DNA of 64,000 nt from Haliclystus octoradiatus. Lineage: Eukaryota > Cnidaria > Staurozoa > Stauromedusae > Haliclystidae. Below, piece after piece: positions 24,640 through 37,084 of this stretch. The position numbers were made by a program, and so were the translations under genes. The stretch lies in NCBI GenBank assembly GCA_916610825.1, contig OU744450.1, positions 8,390,030 to 8,454,029 of the forward strand, read 5' to 3'. The notes under the pieces were generated by a model that did no database searches, was not told the DNA's origin, and saw only the letters and a program-made list of their open reading frames with translations. How positions within the stretch are numbered: position 1 is the stretch's first letter; each line of letters opens with the position of its first letter.

Positions 24640-27496
24640 TTAGTTTGCTTCGCATATATAGCAATCACGTTCAGTGCATGTTGTGTTATATTTGTCAATC
24701 AGGAACTTTTTTAGGTAGCTAGTGAAACTAGAAATCGGAAGCTGCAAGTCAAAATCGAAGGTAAAAGAATTCCACAATGTTGGGAAATAGTAAGAGGGGA
24801 AACATTGATGCAAGGAAGATCTGGCAAAAGATGGAATAAAAACGTTGTTTTGCCGCCGATGGTTTTTTCGAAATTGAAAATTGACTGAATGCAGGAGTGC
24901 AAATACTTTAACGTTGTACAAATCACCAATTTTTAGAAGACTCAGACTTTTGAAAAGAGGATCCGAGTGTGTTAGCCTTGGTTTTGACATAATATCCCGG
25001 ACACATATTTTTTGAAGAAACAGTATGGGCTTAATTTGCTTACTATTTCCCCAAATTTCAAAAGCATATTCTAAGTGAGGTTTAACGATTGCGTTGTAGA
25101 TTTGAAGTTTATGGTTAAAATTCAAAAATTTTTTGATTCGCACAATTGAATAAATGCTTCTTTGCAATTTTAATCGAACATGGTTGATATGGGTTCGCCA
25201 ATTTAACCTATTATCAATCAGAACACCAAGAAATTTCACAGCTTTTGTTTTAAAATCTGTGCCACATCGCTCCAATAATTGACCATTTATAGAAATATTT
25301 AAATCAGATAATTTATAATTGCCAAAAAGAATAAACTTACATTTATTTTCATTTAGAGTTAGCTTATTATCAGCAAACCATTGAGAAACACAACTTAACT
25401 CATGATTAACATTATTTTCAAGGGTTTTTATATCATTTCCAGACAGCTGCAACGTAGTATCATCAGCAAAAAGGTTTACATCCAATTTTGAACATAACGG
25501 AAGGTCATTAATAAAAATGAGAAAAAGAAGTGGGCCTAAGATACTACCCTGTGGCACACCACAAAAGATGTTACATTGTAGAGGTGTCATCAAAATATAG
25601 AAATTGAGTGCGATTTTTAAAGTAGTTCTTAAACCATATTAGGGCTTCGCTATCCAAACCGTAGTGTGATAATTTTGACAGCAAGATATCATGAGACACA
25701 GTGTCAAAAGCTTTCTTAAGATCCAAAAAAAGACCAACATGATACTTTTCGTTTGGATTTTTGAACTGATTTTGTAAAAAATTTGAAATACAATGGACAG
25801 GATTGTGGAATTTGCGAAAGCCAAACTGAAATTGTGATAAGAAATTATCAGCGAGATTTGAATAAAGTTGGTTATACACAGCACGTTCCACGACCTTTGA
25901 AAATGTTGGCAAAATTGAGATTGGTCTATAGTTTGAGAAAGTGTGTCTGTCACCTGCTTTGAATAATGATAAACATTTGGCACATTTATATAAGTGAGGG
26001 ATGTAGCCTGATTTTATAGACAAATTGATTAAATATGTCAATGGAAAAAGTAAAGGATCTTTGATTGATTTTAAACATTGATTTGAGATATTGTCAAGAC
26101 CACAGCTGTTTTTGTTCCTCATTTCTGTAATTATCTTATCAACAGAATTTACTGAGACGGACTAAAAACTGAAATTACAGGCTATCTCATCAGGGAGGTG
26201 TACCGAAAAATCGGTGTTTGCTTGATGTTGATTGATAAGATCTAGACCTATGTTTGCGAAAAAGGAATTAAAACTATTGGCAATGATTGACTTGTGAGAA
26301 ATTTTTCTACTGTCGAGTTTGAAAAAGGAAGGGTAACGATTGCACTTTTTTTTCCGATTTAATAATTTATTTGTAGCTTGCCACATCTTTCGTGAATCTG
26401 ATTTGTAACGGTTATAAAAAGACGTCCAATATAAAGCTTTAGATTTTCGAAGTAATTTATTGTAAAGTTTGCTCTAAGTAGATAATGCGTCTTTAGTGAT
26501 TCACTTTTGTGTAAAATGAATTGCTTATACATACTAAACCTTTTGAGTCTAGAAACAAGAAGACCATTTGTTATCCAAGGCTCTATATTGTGAAACTTTT
26601 TGTTAAATTTCTTTGACTGTAATGGGCAAGCAATGTCAAGACTTTCTTGGATCTGATTTTGGAAAACTGTGAAAGCTTTTTGTGGATTTTTAGACAAAAA
26701 CCAATCTTGTCCACAGAGAAGGGTTTTTAAAAGAGCAATATTTTCTGGAGACATACAGCGAAAAGTGATTTATTTTTGTTTTTGAATAGAAGGAAAACCT
26801 AAGATACATATGGTGCAAGATGGTCAGAAATTTCAATGATCGAAACACCCGCACTGATTTGTCCCCTAAAATTGGAAAAAATGTTATCGATCAAGGTACA
26901 CGATTTAGTCGTGATTCTTGTCGGGTCAACGATAAGAGGAACTAGCTTGAATGATAACAATTGATCAATTAAATTAGTAGAAGAATGTGTGTTTATCAAT
27001 AGATCGAAATTGAAATCACCAGCTAGGAACATAGCTTTGTTTTTTAGGCCAGCAATAGTAGTGGTAAGATAAGACAGAGTATTACTCAATATGGCTCGTG
27101 GTGGAACATAAATAGAAATATAAAACACCTAGATGTTTCAATTGCAATTAATTCTAAATCATCTTTCAAGATTGTCAAATCAGGACGTTTTGAAAACTCG
27201 ATTGTATTGTGAACTAATACACCAACACCACCGCCTCTCTTTGCACTTCTTTCGCAAGTAGCAAGATTATAATTATCAAACGTGCAAGCATTGGAGTTTT
27301 GCCAGATCTCCTGCAAAGCTAGAATATTGATGTTTGTTTGAGTAAGAAATGCAGCTACCGATTCACTTTGCTTTAATAGGCTCCTGACATTTTGAGATGC
27401 AAATGTCAAATCGGAATGTGGAACATCATTAGGGTCGACATAACCTAGTCTGTTTACCTTATCAATTACTGCATCGTCAGAGTCAACAGTCAACAT
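24640..27496 (-). pseudogene. LINE-C ORF2: endonuclease plus reverse transcriptase, frameshifted
   Basis: Minus strand, in order: LTFASQNVRSLLKQSESVAA and LALQEIWQNSNA (endonuclease Asn and Glu), RGGGVGVLVH, YVPPRAIL, FLAGDFNFDLL, TLIDNIFSNF and ISDHLAPY (catalytic SDH retained). These are followed by the linker MWQATNKLLNRKKKCNRYPS. RT then shows SNYRPISILPTFSKVVERAV, LDLKKAFDTVSHDILLSKL, GVPQGSILGPLLFLIFINDL, FADDTTLQLSG and FLGVLIDNRLNWRTHI, then IYNAIVKPHLEYAFEIWGNS near the end. The last frame is open for 317 codons (25593-24640). Breaks occur near 27100, 26780, 26370 and 25580, with an in-frame stop near 26162. Few enough that the element was probably active in the not too distant past. 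Confidence 0.93.
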
Positions 27497-27745
27497 GGTA
27501 TTATCTGTATATGCCTAGCCAGCTAATAAACAGAAATTATGTTTTTGAATTAAAAAATTAATGAAAAAAGGAGAAAAAGTTTGTAAATACATAATGAAAT
27601 GACTTATCGTAAATGAAATGAAATTAATAATCCTTATTTCATAATAATAATTAATAATTCATAATAATTCATAATCCTCCTTGAATATAAATCAGTTTCG
27701 TGTAATTGATTGAAGCGTGAAATTGATTACTTAAATGGTAAAACC

Positions 27746-27992
27746 AAACCGGCACCAACCAAAACTAACTGACACTTTGATATTTGATATAACCAATTTT
27801 AGTAAAAGATTTATTTAAAATTACTAACCGCCATCACCGACAAATATGATAAACGAATGTTTCAATAATAACGATAGAAATCAATCCCAAACCGGCACCA
27901 ACCAAAACCAACTGACACTTTGATATTTGATATAACCAATTTTAGTAAAAGATTTATTTAAAATTACTAACCGCCATCACCGACCAATATAA
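27746..27992 (-). repeat. Two 143-bp tandem repeats in the LINE-C 5' region
   Basis: AAACCGGCACCAACCAAAA starts at 27746 and again at 27889. The following 105 or so bases match except for a few changes. Placed at the 5' end of a LINE they resemble the tandem promoter monomers known from mouse L1; that role is inference. Confidence 0.8.
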
Positions 27993-29145
27993 TAATGTAA
28001 AACATTTTAAATGTTCAGCCTGTGTACCTATAGCAAGGGTGTGTATGTAAAACATTTTAAATGTTCAGCCTGTGTACCTATAGCAAGGGTGTGTATGTAA
28101 AACAATTTGAATATAAGAGAATGTACCTAGAGCTGGGGCATTACATAAAATATTTTGAATAGTAGGCCTGTGTACCAATAGCAAGGGTGTGTATGTAAAC
28201 ATTTTAAATATTAAGCCTGTGTACCTAGAGCAGGGATGTGTATGTAAAATATTTTGAATATTAAGCCTGTCTAGCAATAGCAAGGGTGTGTACGTAAAAT
28301 ATTTCAATATCAATCCTGGGTACCTATAGCAAGGGTGTGTACGTAAAATATTTCAAAATTTAGCCTGTGTACCTTAGCAAGGGTGTGTACGTAAAACGTT
28401 TTTAATATAAGATAATGTACCTAGAGCTGGTACATTACACAAAACATTTTTAATATTGAGCCTGTGTACCTATAGCAAGGGTGTGTACGTAAAACATTTT
28501 ATATATAAAAGAATGTTTCTAGAGCTGGGGCATTACATAAAACATTTTGAATATTAAGCCTGCGTACCAATAGCAAGGGTGTGTACGTGAAATATTTTAA
28601 ATATTAAGCTTGTGTACCTATAGCAAGGGTGTGTACGTAAACATTTTAAATATAAGAGAATGTACCTAGAGCTGGGGCATTACATAAAACATTTTGAATA
28701 TTAAGCATCTGTACTTACAGCAAGGGTGTGTACGTTCAAAACATTTTATATATTAAGCCTGCGTACCAATAGCAAGGGTGTGTACGTAAAATATTTTAAA
28801 TATTAAGCTTGTGTACCTATAGCAATTGTGTGTACGTAAAACATTTTAAATATAAGAGAATGTACCTAGAGCTGGGGCATTACATAAAACATTTTGAATA
28901 TTAAGCATCTGTACTTACAGCAAGGGTGTGTACGTTCAAAACATTTTATACATTAAGCCTGTGTACCTATAACAAGGGCGTGTACGTAAAACATTTTGAA
29001 TATCAAGCCAGTGTACCTATAGCAAGGGTGTGTACGTAAAACATTTTAAATATTAAGCCTGTGTACCTATAACAAGGGTGTTTACGTAAAACATTTAAAT
29101 ATTAAGCCTTTGTACCTATAGCAAGATTATGTCTCATTTAAACAT
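27993..29145. repeat. 50-bp minisatellite, right part, with higher-order unit
   Basis: About 22 units. Basic unit GTGTACCTATAGCAAGGG then TGTGTACGTAAAACATTTT. A variant unit with AGAGAATGTACCTAGAGC and TGGGGCATTACATAAAAC recurs at about 28110, 28410, 28510, 28655 and 28855; the last two head a near-identical 205-bp higher-order block. The open frame at 28065-28313 is a repeat artefact. Confidence 0.93.
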
Positions 29146-29560
29146 TGAAAGAGATTTTAAATAGTAAAATTGATGTATCTCTAATAGAGGCATGTACGTA
29201 TCAAGAAATTATTGAATGAGTATTAAAGCAGATAACTTGGATTGAGGTCTTAATTATTCTCAGTATTATGCAAATCTTAATTCAATAATTGTTTTATTTT
29301 ATTTCAAAATTTCTAAGGCAAATTACTTTTATATGATTACAATAACAATTACAATCAAAATAATCTACTTGCTAATTTATGATTCTACATAATAGAATTT
29401 GAAAACTATGATAACATGTGGACTTTCATCAATCAAAAAATATTTCAAGATGTAAATCATGATAAATCAGTGCGAAATTTTCTCATGTATCCTACTGGTA
29501 ACTGTAGCTCTACAAACAAAATGTTCAGCTTCCAAAATATAACTATTAAGCCGTTTCATG
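29146..29560. other. Gene-free spacer
   Basis: AT-rich, nothing recognised. Confidence 0.4.
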
Positions 29561-29672
29561 TCAATACCAAGTGGCAAAATAGTGGTACCTTTTAAAGTTG
29601 CACTGTGTGTCCTTGCATAAACATTTTCAGCAACCATTTCATGAATGTATACAAAATAAATTGCAAATACTC

Positions 29673-29856
29673 TACAGTCAAACCTGTTATTACTGCCATC
29701 TCTATACCTCAGCTACGTGTCTACAGTGGTACCTCACTATAACAATGTCTAAATAGGTTTTTTCTATTGAATCAGTCCTGTATATAAAGATCACATACAT
29801 ATAACGGTCAATTCTCCAGATCTCGTAGTTAACTTTTATATACAGGTTTCACTGTA
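29673..29856. mobile_element. Pogo/Tigger-like MITE, copy 1
   Basis: Starts TACAGTCAAACCTGT and ends ACAGGTTTCACTGTA: inverted CAGT...ACTG ends flanked by TA, the pattern of Tc1/mariner-pogo MITEs. About 180 bp, non-coding. Confidence 0.7.
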
Positions 29857-29989
29857 TATGGAATTGCGATTCATGAACATTATACCAAGTAGCAACATAG
29901 TGTACCTTTTAAAGTTGCACTGTGCGTCCCTGCCTAAGCATCTTCAGCAATCATTTCATGAATATATGCAAAATAAATTGCAAATACTT

Positions 29990-30170
29990 TACAGTCAAAC
30001 ATCTTACAACGGTCACCTATATACCTCAGTTACGTGTCTACAGTGGTCACTCTAGTAGTGTATAGTATAGTATTTTCTATTTGAATCAGCCCTGTTTTTA
30101 AACACCACCTACCTTTAACGGTTAATTCTCTAGATCTCGTATTTGGCTGTTATATACAGGTTTTACTGTA
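29990..30170. mobile_element. Pogo/Tigger-like MITE, copy 2
   Basis: Same family and position within the second 317-bp unit: TACAGTCAAACATCTTAC at the left, TACAGGTTTTACTGTA at the right. It arose with the tandem duplication, not by a separate insertion. Confidence 0.7.
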
Positions 30171-30190
30171 CAGTATAATGTATTTGCGAT

Positions 30191-33100
30191 TCATAAACAT
30201 TCAATCATAAGATTGATCCCAATAGAATTACACCAGGTAGTAGGCCTATATATAATTAGCATCATTATATTATATTTGTAATTATATCAATTTTTGATAT
30301 TATATTAGTATATCTGAACGGCTGATACAAATTTTAAATAAATCTTCTTATGGTAACTGCTGGATTATTCTGTAACTCATGCATAAATAATTCAATGTTC
30401 TTCAGAATTATTCAATGTTCTTTAGAACTCAGCAATTATATAGTACAGTAACACAGTATGTTTTGTTTCTGAAACCACACGGTGTGTGAACTTATATGTG
30501 ATTTTCCTCTCATTGAACATAACAGCTATATAAAATTAGTAAATTATTCACACCCTGATTCACACACAATCACAGAACATCAATTGTCTAAAATCACATT
30601 TCTTCGCCAAACACGTCATAGTTATCACCCGCCACAATGACGATCTTCTCAATGATAATACAACATATTTCATAAATTATATCCCATTTAATCCATGGGA
30701 ATTTGTTGGACTGAGAATCATATGTTAGTTCATAGACCCTGTGATTCCAGAAAAAACCTCCAAGCTGGTATGGCAGTGATTTGTTTGCTAAGTATTAGAG
30801 CATTTGTTTCCAGCTCTCAAGCAATCGTCGTAGAATTGATTGATGAGATTAAATAAGTGATTTCAAATGAATCAATCACTGTTTAACAGATCACCGATTT
30901 TCAAGTTGCAACTCCAAAACAGATGAAACTGCAGAAAGCATGTTTTCGATGTATTGCTTGGTTTTCACATATTGCAAATTGACATGCCTTAAAAGTGATT
31001 TTTCTCTGCACAGTTTTGAATGCATTCAAATTCGTTTGAATTATATTGCTTTGATCATTATGATCATTACAAATAACCAATTGAATGATAAGCTTTTCTA
31101 CACAGCAAAAACTGAAAAATGGCATAGCCATTAAGTCTTATTTCAGAGAAAAAATAGTCCAAACAAGATCTGTTTTACCAGGTATTTCACATTTCTTGTA
31201 CGCCGATCATAATTATCTTAAAGAAGAGAAATAAAATCTCGTATACCTGTCTGAGCTCATTATGTCTTGTATCAAGATAATCTAGCTTGCTGCTCCTACT
31301 GCAGTTAAATGCGATGAAGGAATTAAGGTAGATTCTATATATCTATATATTTATAAAAGTGGTTGTTTGAATTTTATTTTATTTTGCATCACTATATGAG
31401 CGATGCTGTTCGTTTACATTGTGTGAAAATTAACCAAGAAATTGAAAATAAATTGCAATCACTAGAAATGAGATATGAGAAGGAAAATGATGAATTATAT
31501 ACTGAGGCTAATGTCCATAAAACAAATATTTTTGACATTATAAATTCACCGTTGACCACAGGTAGACGGTCTATATAGGGTGATTCCATATATTTAATGT
31601 TTCATTGTAATTGCGTAAAGAGTAAACTGTGCAACAAAAATAATACAGTCCATATCCTTTTATATCTATATCAATGTATTAAAAATGAGAAATGAGGGAA
31701 AGAAATGGTCAAAAAAGTAACGCTCTTGGTATGGTTTTTGAAATTTACCTTTTTTAGTAATAACAAGGTTACAACATTATGATGTTTGTATGCGTGTATT
31801 TTATTTCTAACAAGGATTTGCAAATAAAGTATATACAAAATATACTATATTAAAATTTATACAGCTATTTCATACAACGGTCATACAAGAAATACAGTAA
31901 AATTAGATGATAGCTATAGCAGTTTAGAATATAGTATGTCAAAAGGCTATAGGAGTTTTGTTAGCATTGACATAGATTTAATAGTATTGTATGAAGTACA
32001 CAAATGTATAAGTAGGCCTAGTGCTAAGTAAATATAATTAAAAGTGATGATGTATATATTACTTGTTGTTCTAGACTTTGAGCATATTTTGTTATGGAAA
32101 CGTGAAATAAACGTAAAAAGACACATCTGTCAACGAGAACATTTTCATAGAAGCTGTGCTGAGTTTCGATAAAGATCTCCACATTACCTATGACTCCGTT
32201 AACGGGAAAGTTATAAAAATTAAACAAATGTAAATCAATAATTCTTATTTCGTTCTGTACATATTTAAAATGTTTTGTTAACTTCTTTCTTTTATACCAT
32301 TATATACATTCAACTATACGTATCACAATTTTTTTTTGGGGTAATTTATTTACAACATAGATATACATAATTCAATGCATATTACAGAATAACTTTGTTG
32401 AAATTTTTATAACATTTTTCGATCACTTTACAATTTGGTTGTTTCTTCTCTGTCAAACTCCAGTCAAACAAATCAAATCTCTGTCGAATATGAGAATTAC
32501 AGTAACAAATTTTCTCTATCATGCAAAGTATTAAACAGGTCCATATTTTCTTGCATATTCCCTGCTTTATTGTCAAAATCATACAATTACAAACAACCTT
32601 CTATCACATTTTATCAAACATCTTTACTATCATTTCCCTATACTTCCATCACTTTTGCAATTTGTAACAGCTAGTAATAATAATAAATTCATATTGTAAT
32701 AGCCGTGGTAATTATTTCCATTTAACACGCTGTAGTAAGTAACTGGATAGATCTTTAGTCGCCTTCAAAGTACGGGTTACAAAACCAGGGTCAGCCATTC
32801 AGCAAAAAAATTGAAAACATTCGAAAATATTTATCAAACAAAAAATTAACAGCATATGTGGTATGATTGCAGAGATGACAGCTTTTCGCAAATAATGCTC
32901 GAGTTGACGCAGTATCTGTCTATTATATCCAATGATCATTGTATGATATATATATATATCTATCTAATATTTGCAATCGAAATGAAATAAAGTTAAATAA
33001 TACATTCATGCGGCAAGTGTGAAACCTATTGCGTGAGTCAAAATTTCAATGATTACTGATCAAGCTGGGTTTCAACTCCGCTCAGCGGTACATCACAGAG

Positions 33101-34410
33101 ACCAGTGTGACCATGGTGTGAATCTAGCCAAAACCCCAGCTGGAAATCTTGCCAAAAGCTTCACATCTATTGACGGTTGGTAATTTGCTATGCAAACTTT
33201 GACATTGAAATTTTGAGCGCGACTTTGAAGGCTGAAGAAAGTGTTCAAGATTTACCGGGCTACAAACTACAATGCCTTTAACAAATTTGATACTGTATTA
33301 CTTGGCGATTATATTGGTGAATTAATATTACTCAAACACGATGATGCATACAACAATTTCGGTCGTCAGAAAATGATTTCTATCAAGCAATCAGAATGAA
33401 AAGGTATGTTAGGCCGAGAATCTTTTAATTTTGACTGCAGGCAGATTTGTCTTTCTTTTACAATTGTTATTCGTATATGCCCGTATGCTTATTATTAGTC
33501 CTGCTTTACACTGTAGACTGTTTTATAAATGTATCCACATATTCTATTAAATAGGAGATGGCGTATAAACTGATCAAGCGTTTGGAAATCTGTTGTTTTG
33601 AGTTCGAACGAATCTATTTATACTGTTCCTGGTTCACGCAATGAGCGGTGTTGTAACTGAGTAATAAGCAGGTGAGCCTATTATCAGTCTACCAACATTA
33701 AAAATTACATTATCCCGATTTCATAACATATTAAATGAACTCAACAAGTAATTGATTTAGATTTTTTATCTTATGTGCAGGAATCCAAGTCAAAAGTAGA
33801 CTGATCTACTACTAATAGCTACTGATATTGTAGACTGATCTACTCCTGACAATTAAATAAATGAAAACAAGTATTTAATAAATTAATTGGCTATCAAACG
33901 AAAAACAAAATAATGAAACGTTATTGTTTTTATAGAAAGTCTACTGAACAGGGACCCAAGGTCCAGAGGCCGAAACCGATAGCAAAAGGTTTCATATAAT
34001 TACCAATAGCCAATATCTTCCTATTTCATTTATTCTTCGTTTGTGATGGTATATGTATACAATTATAGTATGAAATGCATAGTTACGTTTACTTCTTTGT
34101 CAGAAGTCAAACAGGCTACTTATCTATCACATCAGTTGCTCAGCAGATATGTCAATAAAGGCCTACAGTATTTGTGACTAGATAGAATCAGATTCCTGCA
34201 CACATAAATGAAATGAAATCGGATTAGTTAAATGAACAAGTTATTGATTTTCGAATAGATTTTCGAATGTATTAACAGTTTCTGAGCTGACAAAAGTAGA
34301 ATCAGATTTAGCGTCAATATTAAATAATTCCGATCCTACAGCAGTGTTGTTTCGACTAATTCGCCTTTTGATCTTGCTGTCACTTATATGGAATTTTACT
34401 TCTTTTTCAG
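30191..34410. other. Gene-free spacer
   Basis: No confident gene. The frame at 31363-31578 encodes a charged helical stretch (INQEIENKLQSLEMRYEKEN), but the opposite strand is also open, so I leave it unassigned. A short (TA)n lies at 32948-32960. The word ACCAGGGTCAGCCATTCAGC at 32786 resembles the B-box region of the tRNA-like sequence at 60906-60950. Confidence 0.4.
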
Positions 34411-34596
34411 AGATGCGACTATCCTAGCAGATACAATGCAAAGTCAATATCAAGAAGTTGGATAAACTATTCTGAATCAATTTATGATGATGATGAATGG
34501 AATGGATTGGATGATCATGTCCACTTCAATTTTGTTGGAACATTCTGCAACGAACCAAGAATTAAGCCTACATTATCAATAAAGTATAGTATATAG
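34411..34596 (+). CDS. Possible orphan terminal exon
   Basis: A good acceptor (ACTTCTTTTTCAG ending at 34410) precedes a 61-codon open frame to TAG at 34594-34596. It reads RCDYPSRYNAKSISRSWINY, then SESIYDDDEWNGLDDHVHFN and FVGTFCNEP. The composition, with acidic and aromatic residues and little AT-bias filler, is more protein-like than the surrounding frames. I do not recognise it and found no convincing upstream exon; candidates after acceptors near 33778 and 33934 are short and stop early. It may be a fragment of a host gene or captured sequence. Confidence 0.3.
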   Translation, partial: RCDYPSRYNAKSISRSWINYSESIYDDDEWNGLDDHVHFNFVGTFCNEPRIKPTLSIKYSI

Positions 34597-34895
34597 GCTA
34601 TCTTTAATAATTTAATAATTTATTAATTAATGCTTCATCAATCTGGTGATGAGGTTTTAACACTATATTTACTGTATGCTTCTTATTCTTATTCTTATAC
34701 TTATAGTTGTACTTATTATACTTTCGTTATTTATACCTCTTAGATTTAATCATTCCTTATAAAGTTGATTGTATGAATTATAATAACTACGAAATTAGTT
34801 AAAAGGATTGTGTTCATATTGTGTTTGGATAGATACTGAAATAGATTTGCTCATGCAAAAGGGGTTTGGATATAAGGGGAATTGGGATATTAGTA

Positions 34896-35782
34896 GGGGA
34901 GACCGGGGAGACTCGGACCTAGGGAGACATGGGACAAGCACGTTATTACCCATGTAAATTATCTTCTAATATGTTGTATATCACTTCATTTCATGTTGTT
35001 TCCCTAAATTTCAATAAACAACAATAACTAATTGTCAAGAAATTTAATGTACTATAGCTTTTGATGACCGTCATACGTTTTGCGGTTCCTCTTTTGATTC
35101 AATTAATTTTAGAATAAGTGTTTAATTACCCTTTTGAATGGTGCAATTGCGATGGATTCACTTTGATGAATATTTTGATACCAAATTTTTGAATACATTC
35201 CTGTTGATGAGGAGTGCCACCTCATTTCTTGCTGGGAAGTCAAACGGGGAGACATGGAACATCACGTTTAGCATCAACGACAAGTGGGAAACTAATCGCA
35301 TTTGGTGGAGATATGAGTTTGCTTTCATTTATATGCGCTATATTTGACTTTTTTACTTTGTGGAGATAAAGTTGCTAAATCAATTACAATTAGACTGATG
35401 ACAGATGCGTCAAAAATAATATTCTTTATTAATGCTAAAATTACTTCTTGCTGGCTCAATTTTGATCAAATTAACTTCCTAAGTCAAAGCAACAGCTGTA
35501 GTATCTGGTACTGGAAAGTTAATTTGTCAGTTATTTAATGAAATTTCGAGAAAATATGCCTGATCCATGTCACCCCACCGTGTCCCAAGTCTCCCCTCTA
35601 AAATGGTCGGTCTTCCGCACTAAATCTTTGAAAAATTACTACATTTATGTAATTGGTATTCTTACCCTTTTGAATCGAGCATGTTGGCTAATAAATGACA
35701 TAAAATTTGTTACATTTGCACAACCACAATAATTTAAATAATTAAAAATGCGAAAATTGGTCCAAGTCTCCCCGGTCTCCCC
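34896..35782. mobile_element. 887-bp element with GGGGAGACC inverted ends and TA duplication
   Basis: Left end GGGGAGACCGGGGAGACTC at 34896; right end is the complement of GGGGAGACCGGGGAGACTT, finishing at 35782. About 24 bp match with one difference. Both sides carry TA (34894-34895, 35783-35784). Internal shorter copies of GGGGAGACATGG (35247) and AAGTCTCCCCTC (35587) add inverted symmetry. Frames of 64-69 codons inside have no transposase motif. Best read as a non-autonomous Tc1/mariner-type element; TA choice supports that, family not proven. Confidence 0.85.
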
Positions 35783-35784
35783 TA

Positions 35785-37084
35785 TCTATTTATAAAGAAT
35801 ATCTAGGGATTCTGGATGTGAAAGTGTGTAGTTTTTGTAGAACGAAATTATTCAGAAACAAGAAAATTATATCTGTTAATAACCAGATTCTACTCATAAG
35901 ATTGAAAAAGGTGTTGACTATTGAAGAAAATATTGATAAAAACGAAGCTTTTTGGTCTTATTCTAATTACTATTCAACTCCTTAAGGAGTTAATTAATTT
36001 AGGAAAAACTGCATTGATATAACACAAAATTCCTTATCACACGGAAAACTCCAAATGGTCTTGTTTTGTAGGAATAATTTCTTGAAAGACACCTTTATTG
36101 TCTCTAAATAGCCGCGAAGGATTTTGCTGTGTAGTGATCCATTCAACTGTGTGTAATGCATATGATCAAAAATATGCTTAGAATATCAGTGCCTTCTCCA
36201 CTAGCTTTATGTAAAAATTTAGTAGGGTCCATTCCTGATATTGGACAACTAAAAAGAAGTTGGCTAACTCCTTTTCATGGCAATTCAAACAAGAAAATGT
36301 ATTGTTCCTCAAAACTATTCCCTTTTTTTAAACAATCTCTTCAACAAGAATGCGAAGATTTCCAGTGATACCCTAAATTCATTCCATAATAGACAATTAA
36401 TGATTATTTACATATTATTTGCCTGATAAGCATTGACATTATTCAACTTCATTCTTTTTCTTAACAATTGGTCAACAACAGTGCTCTAATGATGATACCC
36501 ACTCTGTTTTTTGTTCTGTTGCCACTGGAACGATACTTACTTGGATTGTGCTCTGATTTCATATATTACCATGCTTGGATATGAAATTGAACAATATATT
36601 GATCAAAAAGGTTGCTGATATTAGTTTTTCATCCAGAAGTCTGCTATACAACGCCCAAAAATATATCTAATATTTTTATTCTGGATAAAGATTGAAGATG
36701 GATAATGATGACATTTGACATTGATACTCTGTGGCATAATATGGACTTACAGAGTATAGTACACAAACGTTTTGGTTATGATCAGATGCCTTGAATAAAT
36801 ATTTCAAGTTTGGCATATTTCAATACTTAAATGTTGCTACTGTTTGGGTATACCAATCATCATCATAGTTGTATGAATAATACATTTTCTGATTTATCAA
36901 AAAGACGGGCAAAAGGGAGAGTAAAGAACTTAGAGTGACTGAGATTTAGACTGTAGTTGATTCTGCTAATACATTTGTAATTGTGATACATTTGGAATTA
37001 GTAGCAATAACAATACGTTGGACGTTTACTGTGCTCTGTTTACATTGTTTGATTTACATTTATTATAACTTTATTATGCTTGTA
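35785..37084. other. Gene-free spacer
   Basis: The 70-codon frame at 36156-36368 (HMIKNMLRISVPSPLALCKN) has no motif I recognise. Nothing else supportable. Confidence 0.4.

Larger units (their letters stand above)
24240..27992 (-). mobile_element. LINE-C, near full-length LINE inserted in a minisatellite
   Basis: About 3.75 kb on the minus strand: a 5' region with two 143-bp repeats (27992-27746), ORF2 from ATG 27496 to stop 24640, and a 3' region ending in ATATATCACATC-type repeats (24233-24270). It splits the 50-bp minisatellite inside one unit: GGGTGTGTATGT on the left and ATGTAAAACATTTT on the right rejoin into a normal unit, leaving ATGT as the apparent duplication. It is related to LINE-A but less decayed. 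No ORF1 is visible between the 5' repeats and ORF2. Confidence 0.93.
29561..30190 (+). repeat. 317-bp tandem duplication carrying two pogo-like MITEs
   Basis: TACCAAGTGGCAAAATAGTG (29567) recurs as TACCAAGTAGCAACATAGTG at about 29882, and the following bases match closely to the end of each unit. Each unit ends in the small element described separately. The duplication copied MITE and flank together. Confidence 0.85.

Noticed and set aside
27993-29145. Possible CRISPR-like array
   Set aside because: Units are contiguous and vary gradually, with no constant repeat and unique spacer pattern; this is a eukaryotic minisatellite.
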